From contig CAMZHV010000001.1 in the NCBI GenBank assembly GCA_947307015.1, positions 76,846-140,845 on the forward strand: a DNA stretch of 64,000 bases. The letters run 5' to 3'. Each line of letters begins with the position of its first letter. The first letter of the stretch is position 1. Under the pieces are notes generated by a model. That model ran no database searches and was not told the DNA's origin. It worked only from the letters and a program-made list of their open reading frames with translations. Of this stretch, positions 54,650-62,884 are shown one piece after another. The translations under genes and the position numbers were made by a program. Origin of the DNA: an uncultured Prevotellaceae bacterium. Lineage in GTDB: Bacteria > Bacteroidota > Bacteroidia > Bacteroidales > Bacteroidaceae.

Positions 54650-56869
54650 TTAATGTTGTTCCAAAAGAGTGAAGGTGAAGTCCTTGCCTCCGCTTTCGTT
54701 GACGACCAGGAGGCGTTGGAGCTTCGCGGGACGTGAGGAACCCGGCAGAAGCATCGCATCGGGGAGTGTCTGATGGCTAAGCACCTGAGCAGCTGCATAG
54801 ATACCGAGACCATAGGCGGTGTAGCTCTCGCCGAAGAGGTTCTTATATTGTAGCAGCGCAGGAGCAGCGGTGGATGCAAACAGGGACATCAGCGGGGACG
54901 AGGCGAAACCGATATTGGGGATGACGATGGCATCGACAGCACCGACCTCAGCAGCCACCTGCGTCAGCGTATCCAGAGAAGGACGATAACAACGGCGTAC
55001 GAGCGTGATCTGGCAGAGGGCTTTATCGGAGGGCTTGGCATCGAGCATCATACTGACAGCTGTTTCGCCTGCTACCTGTCCGGGATTTCCCAGATAACCC
55101 GTCTTGCAGAGCAGACCGAAGTACTGAGGTGTCATCTCATCGTGTCCGCCCACGAGTGCCGTATGTATGCGTCCCAGTTGCAGCTGCATCCAGGCATCCT
55201 CAAGGGCACAGTCGAACGAAGCTTCCTTGTGTGCGTAGGTCGCATTGTAGCCGTGCGACTGGGTGTGGATACTGACGAGTGAGCTGATGGTGTTGTGTGT
55301 TGACTGCATGAAAGGCGTTGGCTTGCAGTTCTCCTCGCCCTCGAAGCAGAGGTGAGTCAACAGATTCTCCGTATTTTCTATGCAACCGAGTCCCGTGCCG
55401 GTGATGATGGCATCGGGGTGCTCCACGCCACTGGCTCTCATGGCCGTTAGCGATGTCGCCAGCGCTCGCTTGAGCAACTTGCCCATGCGCCTCGACTCAC
55501 CAGGCGACAACCATTGCTTGAAGTCAACATCGCGCGAGCGAACGAATGGTTCCTCATATAGGATAGGCGCTTCCATCCATGCCTCACTGAGTCCTTCCTG
55601 GATGGAAATCTGAGCGACAGAGGTGATGAAGATGGGAGTCTCTGGAATAACCGGAATGTCCGGAATATCCAGAATGTCCGGTCTTCCTAATACCAGCGAG
55701 CTGTCATTACCGCCAAATCCAAAGGAGTTACAAAGGACGTGACGGAGGGGATGCCGGGGCGTGGAATCCGTGACAGGCGTGATACCGTCGGGCATCTGAT
55801 GCTTCCAACCGAGGTTCACTGGCAAAAACTGCTCCTGCAATGCCAGCAGGCATATCACAGTCTCGATGCTTCCTGAAACACTGGTGGTGTGGCCCGTGAA
55901 GGATTTCGTGCTGCTGATGGGCGGCAGGTCATCCCCGAAGAGACGCATCATCGCCTGACTCTCGCTGGAGTCATTGTTGGGTGTGCCTGTGCCGTGGGCA
56001 TTGATATAGTCAATATCCGAGGGATTGAGCCCTGCGTCGGCTAATGCCTCCTTCATCGACAGGAAAGCTCCTTCACCGTCGGGTGAGGACGCCGTCTGGT
56101 GATAGGCATCACAGGCGTTTCCATAACCTTCGAGTAGGCCGATGGGTTTCACGCCGCGTCGCCGCGCCGAAGCTGCCGTCTCGATGACTAAATAGGCAGC
56201 TCCTTCGCCTAAATTCAGGCCTGCACGCGTCTTGTCGAACGGACGGCAGGGCTCCTCGTCGAGGATCATCAGCGAATTGAAGCCGTTGAGATGGAACTTG
56301 GTGAGACATTCACTACCACCAACCACGGCAATCTCATGGCGACCGCTGCGGAGGATGTTGGCGCCATTGATGATGGCGTTGGCCGCAGACGAACAAGCCG
56401 TGGAGAGCGTCGACACAGAGGCGAAAGGACCATAGTAGTCAGCTGTGCCCTCCGTCGATGCGCCGCAGTCGTGCTGCGAGATATAGTCATTGCGCAGGTC
56501 GTTGCTTAGGAAGTCAGGATAGAACTGCTCGCTCATATCCATGCCTCCTACAGTGGTGGCTGAGATGAAAGCGGCCTGCGCCCTGTCCTCAAGCGTCAGC
56601 TGTGCCTGTTCCAAGGCTTGTCCCAACGCCATGATACCCATCAGCTGGGTACGCGTGCGTGGCTGACCTTCGGGGATGCCCAGCCGCTTTGCCATCTCAT
56701 CGGTGGACATGGCCACCTCACCCACGGGGAATTCCTGGTGGGCGGTCTTGAGGAAACGGATTGCACTGATGCCCGTCTTGCCGGCGCGCAGCGAAGCCAA
56801 TGTCTCGTCGCTGTTAAGACCTATGGTTGAGACAATGCCCATGCCCGTGATCAGGATCGGCTCATTCAT
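54650..56869 (-). CDS. Beta-ketoacyl synthase fused to a C-terminal chain-length-factor-like KS domain
   Basis: N-terminal KS: STLSTACSSAANAI, INAHGTGTPNNDSSES, KSFTGHTTSVSGSIE; C-terminal half GTGLGCIENTENLL...FMQSTHNTISSLVSIHTQSHGYNATYAHKEASFDCALEDAWMQL. Confidence 0.9.
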   Translation of the reverse strand: MNEPILITGMGIVSTIGLNSDETLASLRAGKTGISAIRFLKTAHQEFPVGEVAMSTDEMAKRLGIPEGQPRTRTQLMGIMALGQALEQAQLTLEDRAQAAFISATTVGGMDMSEQFYPDFLSNDLRNDYISQHDCGASTEGTADYYGPFASVSTLSTACSSAANAIINGANILRSGRHEIAVVGGSECLTKFHLNGFNSLMILDEEPCRPFDKTRAGLNLGEGAAYLVIETAASARRRGVKPIGLLEGYGNACDAYHQTASSPDGEGAFLSMKEALADAGLNPSDIDYINAHGTGTPNNDSSESQAMMRLFGDDLPPISSTKSFTGHTTSVSGSIETVICLLALQEQFLPVNLGWKHQMPDGITPVTDSTPRHPLRHVLCNSFGFGGNDSSLVLGRPDILDIPDIPVIPETPIFITSVAQISIQEGLSEAWMEAPILYEEPFVRSRDVDFKQWLSPGESRRMGKLLKRALATSLTAMRASGVEHPDAIITGTGLGCIENTENLLTHLCFEGEENCKPTPFMQSTHNTISSLVSIHTQSHGYNATYAHKEASFDCALEDAWMQLQLGRIHTALVGGHDEMTPQYFGLLCKTGYLGNPGQVAGETAVSMMLDAKPSDKALCQITLVRRCYRPSLDTLTQVAAEVGAVDAIVIPNIGFASSPLMSLFASTAAPALLQYKNLFGESYTAYGLGIYAAAQVLSHQTLPDAMLLPGSSRPAKLQRLLVVNESGGKDFTFTLLEQH

Positions 56870-56893
56870 GTTGTGATTTATCACTTTTCGATG

Positions 56894-57151
56894 TTACTTG
56901 GTGCGATGCTCGTTGACATACTGAGCCATGACGCTGACACTCTTGAATATCTCCTTGCCCTCGGCGGGATTCTTTAACTTGATGCCATACTCTTTTTCCA
57001 TCATCACGATGAGCTCCAGTGCATCAATACTGTCGAGGCCAAGGCCCTCTCCGAAGAGAGGAGCGTCGTTGTCGATGTCTTCAGGCGTCACATCTTCGAG
57101 GTTGAGAACCTCGATGATTTTTCCTTTGAGTTCTTGAATCAATTCTTCCAT
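56894..57151 (-). CDS. Acyl carrier protein (1)
   Basis: LFGEGLGLDSIDALELIVMMEKEYGI (DSI phosphopantetheine site). Confidence 0.94.
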   Translation of the reverse strand: MEELIQELKGKIIEVLNLEDVTPEDIDNDAPLFGEGLGLDSIDALELIVMMEKEYGIKLKNPAEGKEIFKSVSVMAQYVNEHRTK

Positions 57152-57194
57152 AATTATTAAATGATAGGTTGATGAATATTCTAAGTTATAGTCG

Positions 57195-58901
57195 TTATGT
57201 GTTACTGATCAGATAAAGCTTGGCCAGGAAATGGTCATTGTCTTGATAGTCCACCCAGCCGATAAGGGCTGACGTGGTCATTGGATCCTGGAATGTCAGT
57301 TTTTTCAGGATTTGTATGCGTTCGTTCTCGTCGGTGGTCTCTTCGAAGAGATACATTGATGTCTCGCCTAAGTATTTATTGCGAATGGCAATCTCACCTG
57401 TGACGATGTTAGGTAGCGTGTAGACAAAGACAGCAGGACTTGGGAAGTAGTTATCGCCGGGAACGATGGTCGATTCGTAATGGCGGTCGGTGTGGAGACA
57501 TCCACGGCAGGAGGTAAGCACAACGGCGCGATCCTCACGTGCTACAAAACGCTCTTCAGCTACGGACTGAAGCAGGAGCTCTGAGGCAACAAAGCCCAAG
57601 CGGCAGAGAGGATCCATCTTGAAAAATTTGGGATAGTCGGCATGACTGCTGCGATAGCACTCCGTGAGCAGTGCATCGCCCGTCTTGGTCATTGGCAGAA
57701 CTTGGCCGTTGAGGATCACGGATTTTGGGGAGAGTGTGATGTCCGCCTTAATAGTTTCTATAGTATCTATAGCAGCATTAGTTTCTATGGCCTCCCTTTT
57801 TCCTCGCTGCATTCGAATGGCTGCGTTGCAGCCTCCGAAGCCGCTGATGAGTTTGATGAACGACTGCTTGTCGGTTTCTCGGTTTGTGGAAGCGACAGCG
57901 ACGGGGTGACTCACACCGAGCTGATCGTCGTAGCCTAAGGTGGCAGGCACAGTGGCGTCCTCGAGAGCCTCCATGGATAGAATGGTTTCCAGCACGCCAG
58001 CAGCACCCATGGTGTGGCCATAATAACCCTTCAAACTGCATAGAGGTACATCCAAAAGCCCAGCGCGATCGACAGCGATACTTTCCATCTCGTCGTTGTA
58101 TGGCGTGGCGGTGCCATGAACGCTGATGAAAGCCAGATCGTCAACTTCCGCTTCGGCCATGACCATTCGCAGGGCACGATAGCTGCCTTCGCCTGTTCGT
58201 GATGGCCCGCTGATGTGGTTGGCATCGTTGCGGATAGCACCTGCCTGCAAGAGCCAGTCTTTAGGTTTTACCTCGTTGGAGAGCGTATAGATAATGGTAG
58301 CTGCGGCTTCGCCGACGTTCAAGCCTTCGCGGTTGGCACTGAAAGGGCGGCAACGCTCTGGTGATAAGGCATGAAAACTCTGGAAGCCGCTGACGATGAA
58401 ACGGCTCTGCGCTTCTACACCGCAGACAATGACATAATGACAGAGACCACCCTGCAGTACGCGCTGAGCTGCAACTTGGGCACAGACACCGCTCGTGCAG
58501 GCATTGCTGACAACAATGGGTCGCTTGGTGAAGCCTAACTGACGGGCAATATCCTCAGCCATTGCTCCTAAACGTACTGGCGTTTCGTTCTCGCCATTGA
58601 TGAGATCAATATTGCCCTTGGTGGTACTGATAATGAGAAGCGTGTCATCTGTTGGGAGTGGTTGTGTCAGCTGGGCCATCGCTTTGCGGATGGAGTGTAA
58701 AGCCATATTCGTCGCCCTCGGCGTGGCGAAGGGCGTGGCGATGAGTCCAGCCATGAAATCCTCCGTCAGCTTCCAGTCCTTGCCCGAATGGTGCTGCACG
58801 GCAGAGCATCCCTGCTTGACGAGGCAGTAGTTCTCATGACTGCCGTCGGCCAGCGGGGTGATGGCGTGGTGTGCGATGACCTTGACTACATTTGTTCCCA
58901 T
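57195..58901 (-). CDS. Beta-ketoacyl synthase with a ~180-aa C-terminal KS-like extension
   Basis: VVSNACTSGVCAQVAAQRVL, SVHGTATPYNDEMES, LKGYYGHTMGAAGVLE; tail LTSCRGCLHTDRHYESTIVPGDNYFPSPAVFVYTLPNIVTGEIAIRNKY. Confidence 0.88.
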   Translation of the reverse strand: MGTNVVKVIAHHAITPLADGSHENYCLVKQGCSAVQHHSGKDWKLTEDFMAGLIATPFATPRATNMALHSIRKAMAQLTQPLPTDDTLLIISTTKGNIDLINGENETPVRLGAMAEDIARQLGFTKRPIVVSNACTSGVCAQVAAQRVLQGGLCHYVIVCGVEAQSRFIVSGFQSFHALSPERCRPFSANREGLNVGEAAATIIYTLSNEVKPKDWLLQAGAIRNDANHISGPSRTGEGSYRALRMVMAEAEVDDLAFISVHGTATPYNDEMESIAVDRAGLLDVPLCSLKGYYGHTMGAAGVLETILSMEALEDATVPATLGYDDQLGVSHPVAVASTNRETDKQSFIKLISGFGGCNAAIRMQRGKREAIETNAAIDTIETIKADITLSPKSVILNGQVLPMTKTGDALLTECYRSSHADYPKFFKMDPLCRLGFVASELLLQSVAEERFVAREDRAVVLTSCRGCLHTDRHYESTIVPGDNYFPSPAVFVYTLPNIVTGEIAIRNKYLGETSMYLFEETTDENERIQILKKLTFQDPMTTSALIGWVDYQDNDHFLAKLYLISNT

Positions 58902-59344
58902 TTCTTTTTCCATTGCTCGAAGAAGGGAGGATTTTCCCACAGGAGCTTATATTGCTTGTCCATGAACACCTGAACGCTATGGCCTGTCGTCAACAGACTC
59001 TCGTCGCGGGTGTCGTAGATTTCATAGTCGTAGATGATCTTGGCAGCTTCGGTTGGACGGAAGATAATATCTACGCGCGGGCGCATACCATATAATATAG
59101 GTCGCTTGTAGTGAAACTCCAGATCGACGAGTGGCGCATAGAAGTCGTGCTCAACCATATCCATATATCCCAAGCCATACTGTCGTCCCCATTCCTCGCG
59201 GGCATCTTCGAAATAGAGAGGATAGGAACCGTGCCACACGACTCCCATGGAATCTACTTCGCTGAAGCGAATTTCAAATTCTTTGCTTGCCTTTAGTTCT
59301 TGCATAGGTCGGATGAGATGCTGAGTTAATTCATAGTTGGGCAT
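58886..59344 (-). CDS. 4-hydroxybenzoyl-CoA thioesterase-like hotdog protein
   Basis: FEIRFSEVDSMGVVWHGSYPLYFEDAREEWGRQYGL. Confidence 0.9.
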   Translation of the reverse strand: MPNYELTQHLIRPMQELKASKEFEIRFSEVDSMGVVWHGSYPLYFEDAREEWGRQYGLGYMDMVEHDFYAPLVDLEFHYKRPILYGMRPRVDIIFRPTEAAKIIYDYEIYDTRDESLLTTGHSVQVFMDKQYKLLWENPPFFEQWKKKWEQM

Positions 59345-59768
59345 CTGTCTCGCTGAGCGCTATCTTCATTTCAGCCGTGGCGATGACTTTGTCACCAGAA
59401 CGTACTTCGGCATCAACGAGCGTCATGCCGAACACCTCTTCGCGAACGGTGATGCCAGTGGTCAACGTCTCTCCCACGGCTGGCAACCGTAAGAAAAACA
59501 TCTCCTTGACTGCGCCGATGAAGCCGAGCTTCACGCGTTCCTGATCCAGAAGGTTTATGTACCCCATGCGCGCAGCACAAGTCTGTGCGACATTCTCCAC
59601 CAATCCTACAGCCCGTAGATGACCGTCCTCGACGAAAATGCAGTCCTCAAGAACGGTGAATGTCGTTGTTGTGCATATACGATCGAAAGCCACAACACGA
59701 TCCACCATCACAAATGGCGGGCGCTGTGGAATCAAATCCAATATGGGTATCTCTTCAACTGGGTTCAT
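59331..59768 (-). CDS. Hotdog-fold 3-hydroxyacyl-ACP dehydratase-like protein (ApeP-like)
   Basis: ILDLIPQRPPFVMVDRVVAF; LRAVGLVENVAQTCAARMGYINLL. Confidence 0.85.
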   Translation of the reverse strand: MNPVEEIPILDLIPQRPPFVMVDRVVAFDRICTTTTFTVLEDCIFVEDGHLRAVGLVENVAQTCAARMGYINLLDQERVKLGFIGAVKEMFFLRLPAVGETLTTGITVREEVFGMTLVDAEVRSGDKVIATAEMKIALSETDAQL

Positions 59769-59785
59769 TGAATATATATTGGGGA

Positions 59786-60688
59786 CTACTGATCACCCCA
59801 GAATTCATAGTAATTAAACCACTGGTGTGGATATCGAAGGAGGATCTCAGTGAGGCAATCAGCATAGGCTTGTGCCAGTGCAGCAGCACGTGTCTTAACG
59901 CTCTTGTCCTTCAACTCGTCAGGCAATGTCAGCTCGTAGACATAGGTGTGATAAGTCTTGACGCTCTCTTTCATGACGAAAGTGCAGTGGACAGGGACGT
60001 CGCGTGAGGCTGCGAGGATATATGGCCCCATTGGCAGTTCGGCGTCAGCACCCAGCACCTGACAGCGGAAGGTTCTCGTCGAGCCAAAGGTGCGGTCGCC
60101 GTGCATCGATACGATCTCTCCGTTTGCTAAAGCACAGTTCATCTCGAAGACGGGATCGATGGAGCCGTCGGCAAGAATAAGCCGCAGGTTCTGCTTATCG
60201 AAAATGCGCGTGCGGTTCTCCATGACCGTCCCCGTCTCGCCGCCATACACTAAGGCATTGATAGTCTTCTGGCCGTGAGAGAGCATATAGCCCGCTAACT
60301 CGAAATTGCCTACGTGTGTGCCTATCTGCATGAAACCGCCCGGTTCGTCGCAGAGCGCTATGAAACGTTCGTCGCCTTCGGTGACAATGTTGAAACGAGC
60401 ACCGCCGTAAAAAGCGAAGCGGTCGAGGATGATCTGTCCGAAACGGAAGTGGTTAGCATAGACATCGAAGAACGAACGCAAGGGATTGTGTCCCAGACGA
60501 CGGCGGAAGAAATGGTACTGGCTGATGTAACCCTGATGATTGAAAATCATATAAAAAGGCACAACCAGAGCCATCCCTGCATACACGATGGGCAGGTTCA
60601 TCCATCCGAGGCAACGCACGAGTGCGCGCTGCATCCAAGGCGAGCCGCCCGTCGTGCCTTTCCACTGCTGTCTTTGCGTTTGCTCCAT
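59786..60688 (-). CDS. LpxL/HtrB-like lysophospholipid acyltransferase
   Basis: YFREMNLP-like region, GGFMQIGTHVGNFELAGYML, SMHGDRTFGSTRTFRCQVLGADAELPMGPYILA; start placed at MEQTQRQQ. Confidence 0.85.
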   Translation of the reverse strand: MEQTQRQQWKGTTGGSPWMQRALVRCLGWMNLPIVYAGMALVVPFYMIFNHQGYISQYHFFRRRLGHNPLRSFFDVYANHFRFGQIILDRFAFYGGARFNIVTEGDERFIALCDEPGGFMQIGTHVGNFELAGYMLSHGQKTINALVYGGETGTVMENRTRIFDKQNLRLILADGSIDPVFEMNCALANGEIVSMHGDRTFGSTRTFRCQVLGADAELPMGPYILAASRDVPVHCTFVMKESVKTYHTYVYELTLPDELKDKSVKTRAAALAQAYADCLTEILLRYPHQWFNYYEFWGDQ

Positions 60689-60754
60689 GCTTTCCCTCTT
60701 AGTGATTACACCCTTCGCTGATGCTAAGGGCACTGTGGTTGGGCGCTACGGCTT

Positions 60755-60997
60755 TTATGCGACCTTGCTTTCGATATAATCGCAGAACTGTTGCATCGTG
60801 ATGATGCCGGCCATCTCCTCGGGCTTGATCTTGAAGCCGAAGTTCTTCTCCACGATGACGACGATATCCACGAAATCGAGACTGTCAACGCCCATATCCT
60901 CCTTGAGGCGTGCCTCTGGAGCAATCTTGTCTTCTTCAATTTCCAGATCTTCGATGAGGAACGCCCTCACTTTCTCTTCAATTTCTTGTCTTGACAT
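60755..60997 (-). CDS. Acyl carrier protein (2)
   Basis: LKEDMGVDSLDFVDIVVIVEKNFGFKI (DSL phosphopantetheine site). Confidence 0.94.
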   Translation of the reverse strand: MSRQEIEEKVRAFLIEDLEIEEDKIAPEARLKEDMGVDSLDFVDIVVIVEKNFGFKIKPEEMAGIITMQQFCDYIESKVA

Positions 60998-61070
60998 AAC
61001 TAAAATTTTCGATTTAATGATTTTTTATGAATTACTGTTTATGCTTATTCAACTAAATGCTTTTCAAAAA

Positions 61071-61152
61071 ACGTCTATAGGTTTTTGCATTAACGCCTAT
61101 ATGTTTTTGCAATTACATCTATATGTTTTTGCGCTTTCGCCTATAGGGTTAT
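61071..61152. repeat. 22-bp tandem direct repeat, about 3.7 units
   Basis: acgtctataggtttttgcatta / acgcctatatgtttttgcaatt / acatctatatgtttttgcgctt / tcgcctatagggttat. Confidence 0.9.
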
Positions 61153-62262
61153 TTATGGTCTTTTTAATTTGCACACCATGATACTGTGCCCCTGTCCGAG
61201 GCCATCGTATATGGTTTCCACCGTGAGGCCAGCCTCTTCGACGTATCGTGTCATGTCCTCGGTGTTGTACATCTTCGAGTTGCCGTTGGCGATGGCGGTG
61301 AAATAAAGGCTGGTCATGGTGAGGCAGAAGGCAGCAGTCTCGAAGCGCTGACGATCCCAGAGTGTCTCCATGATGAAGACACGTGTGTCGGCGGTCATAG
61401 CGTTCTTCGCGCGTGTAAGGATGCTGACGATCTCCTCGCCGCTGAAGCAGTCGAGGAACTGACTCATCCAAATGGCGTCAAGGCCTCCTTCACGTTGCGG
61501 GAATAATGCTTCGGGGTCAAGCAGATTGATGCCGTAGCCTTTGATACGGTCGGCACCAGGCTTGCCTTCGGTGTTGGCTTCCATCATACGGATTTGCTGA
61601 GGCAGGTCGAGGATGGTGACCTCCACGTTGGGGTCGTGGTTGACGCACTGTAGTGCCCATTTGCCCGTGTTGCCGCCTACGTCGTAGAGCGAGCGGGTGT
61701 GATATTTCCCAAAAACAATCTCTAACGCTTCGGGGAAAGAGGTATCGGAATAGAAATGGTCGAAGCCAAACCAACTCTTCTGCACTTGTGGCGGCAGCTC
61801 GCTCAGCGCCTCATAGATGGTAGGCCATGAGCCGAAATGCTCCAGCCCTGCCGGCCTACCTTCTTTGAGCGCTTCTTCGAGGTGGAACCACCCTTCGTAG
61901 TTCACATCGTGGTTGAAGTCGATGTTCACGCGGGTGGCGGCGTCATTGAGCAGGAACCATCCTGTCTTGGATAACGTGAAGCGGTCGGTCTCGGTATCAA
62001 CGAGAATCGTACCGATACACAGCCCAGCTTCCGTCAGGCACTTGACGGCGTAGTCCGAAAGGCCTGTCTTCTCACAGAGCTCCTCGCGTGTCAGTCCTTG
62101 GCCTGCATCGCGCAGGAGATCGAGTATACCAAACTTAATCATCAGCCGCGAAGCCTGAAAGATGACAGGCCCCCACGCGATGAATTCTGCTTTGGCCTGT
62201 GCCTCACGGGCCGACAGCCGTTCATGGGTATATGCCTTTTCCAAGGCGGGGAATAGTTTCAT
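61153..62262 (-). CDS. SAM-dependent O-methyltransferase (plant-type/acetylserotonin-like family)
   Basis: Winged-helix N-terminus; SLYDVGGNTGKWALQCVNHDPNVEVTILDLPQQIRMM; WMSQFLDCFSGEEIVSIL. Confidence 0.9.
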   Translation of the reverse strand: MKLFPALEKAYTHERLSAREAQAKAEFIAWGPVIFQASRLMIKFGILDLLRDAGQGLTREELCEKTGLSDYAVKCLTEAGLCIGTILVDTETDRFTLSKTGWFLLNDAATRVNIDFNHDVNYEGWFHLEEALKEGRPAGLEHFGSWPTIYEALSELPPQVQKSWFGFDHFYSDTSFPEALEIVFGKYHTRSLYDVGGNTGKWALQCVNHDPNVEVTILDLPQQIRMMEANTEGKPGADRIKGYGINLLDPEALFPQREGGLDAIWMSQFLDCFSGEEIVSILTRAKNAMTADTRVFIMETLWDRQRFETAAFCLTMTSLYFTAIANGNSKMYNTEDMTRYVEEAGLTVETIYDGLGQGHSIMVCKLKRP

Positions 62263-62264
62263 GC

Positions 62265-62831
62265 TTACTTGTTGGCTTTCTTGGCGAAGTTAAGAATAGA
62301 CTCCGAGAGGCCTTCGAAAGTCTCCTTAATGCGGTTGCGAAGACGCATGGCAGAGAAACCACTGGCTGTCTCATAGTACTCATGGATCTTGAACTCCACC
62401 ACGGCCTTGTTCTCTTTGTCGAGAATCTGAACCTCGCCCTTAGTGATTTCCCACCAAGTCCTTATTGTAGCCATCTCTTTGATACCGTGGATAGTGACGA
62501 CAATCTGGAAGTCGGCGTCACCGTCAATAATCTTCATGCCTTTCTTGTTGCGCTTGTTCCAATCCTCGGTGAAGCCTGCCTCGCCGTAAGTGTGCTCTTC
62601 TTCCCATTCACCGTTGATACGGACATATTCTTTATAAGGAATTTCTGAGGCACCTTGATAAGAAGCTACACAATCGTCAGCATAGATAAACTTGACGTTG
62701 GCAGTTTTTTCTTTGTCGAAAATGTTAGCTATGCCATCGGCCTTAGTGAGTTGCAACTGCTTGCTGTCGGCTTTGCCAAAGGCTACCACTGCTACTATAG
62801 CCATGATAGCGGTCAAAAGTGTTCTTTTCAT
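62265..62831 (-). CDS. Secreted hypothetical protein
   Basis: Signal peptide MKRTLLTAIMAIVAVVAFGKA; within the polyene operon, 2 nt from the methyltransferase start. Confidence 0.7.
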   Translation of the reverse strand: MKRTLLTAIMAIVAVVAFGKADSKQLQLTKADGIANIFDKEKTANVKFIYADDCVASYQGASEIPYKEYVRINGEWEEEHTYGEAGFTEDWNKRNKKGMKIIDGDADFQIVVTIHGIKEMATIRTWWEITKGEVQILDKENKAVVEFKIHEYYETASGFSAMRLRNRIKETFEGLSESILNFAKKANK

Positions 62832-62884
62832 TTTTGTATTTGTTTTATAGGGTTTGTATTGCTTGCCATAGGTGGCAAGGTTAG

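Noticed and set aside
61071-61152. CRISPR array
   Set aside because: Units are contiguous 22-bp tandem repeats with no unique spacers, and no cas genes are visible.
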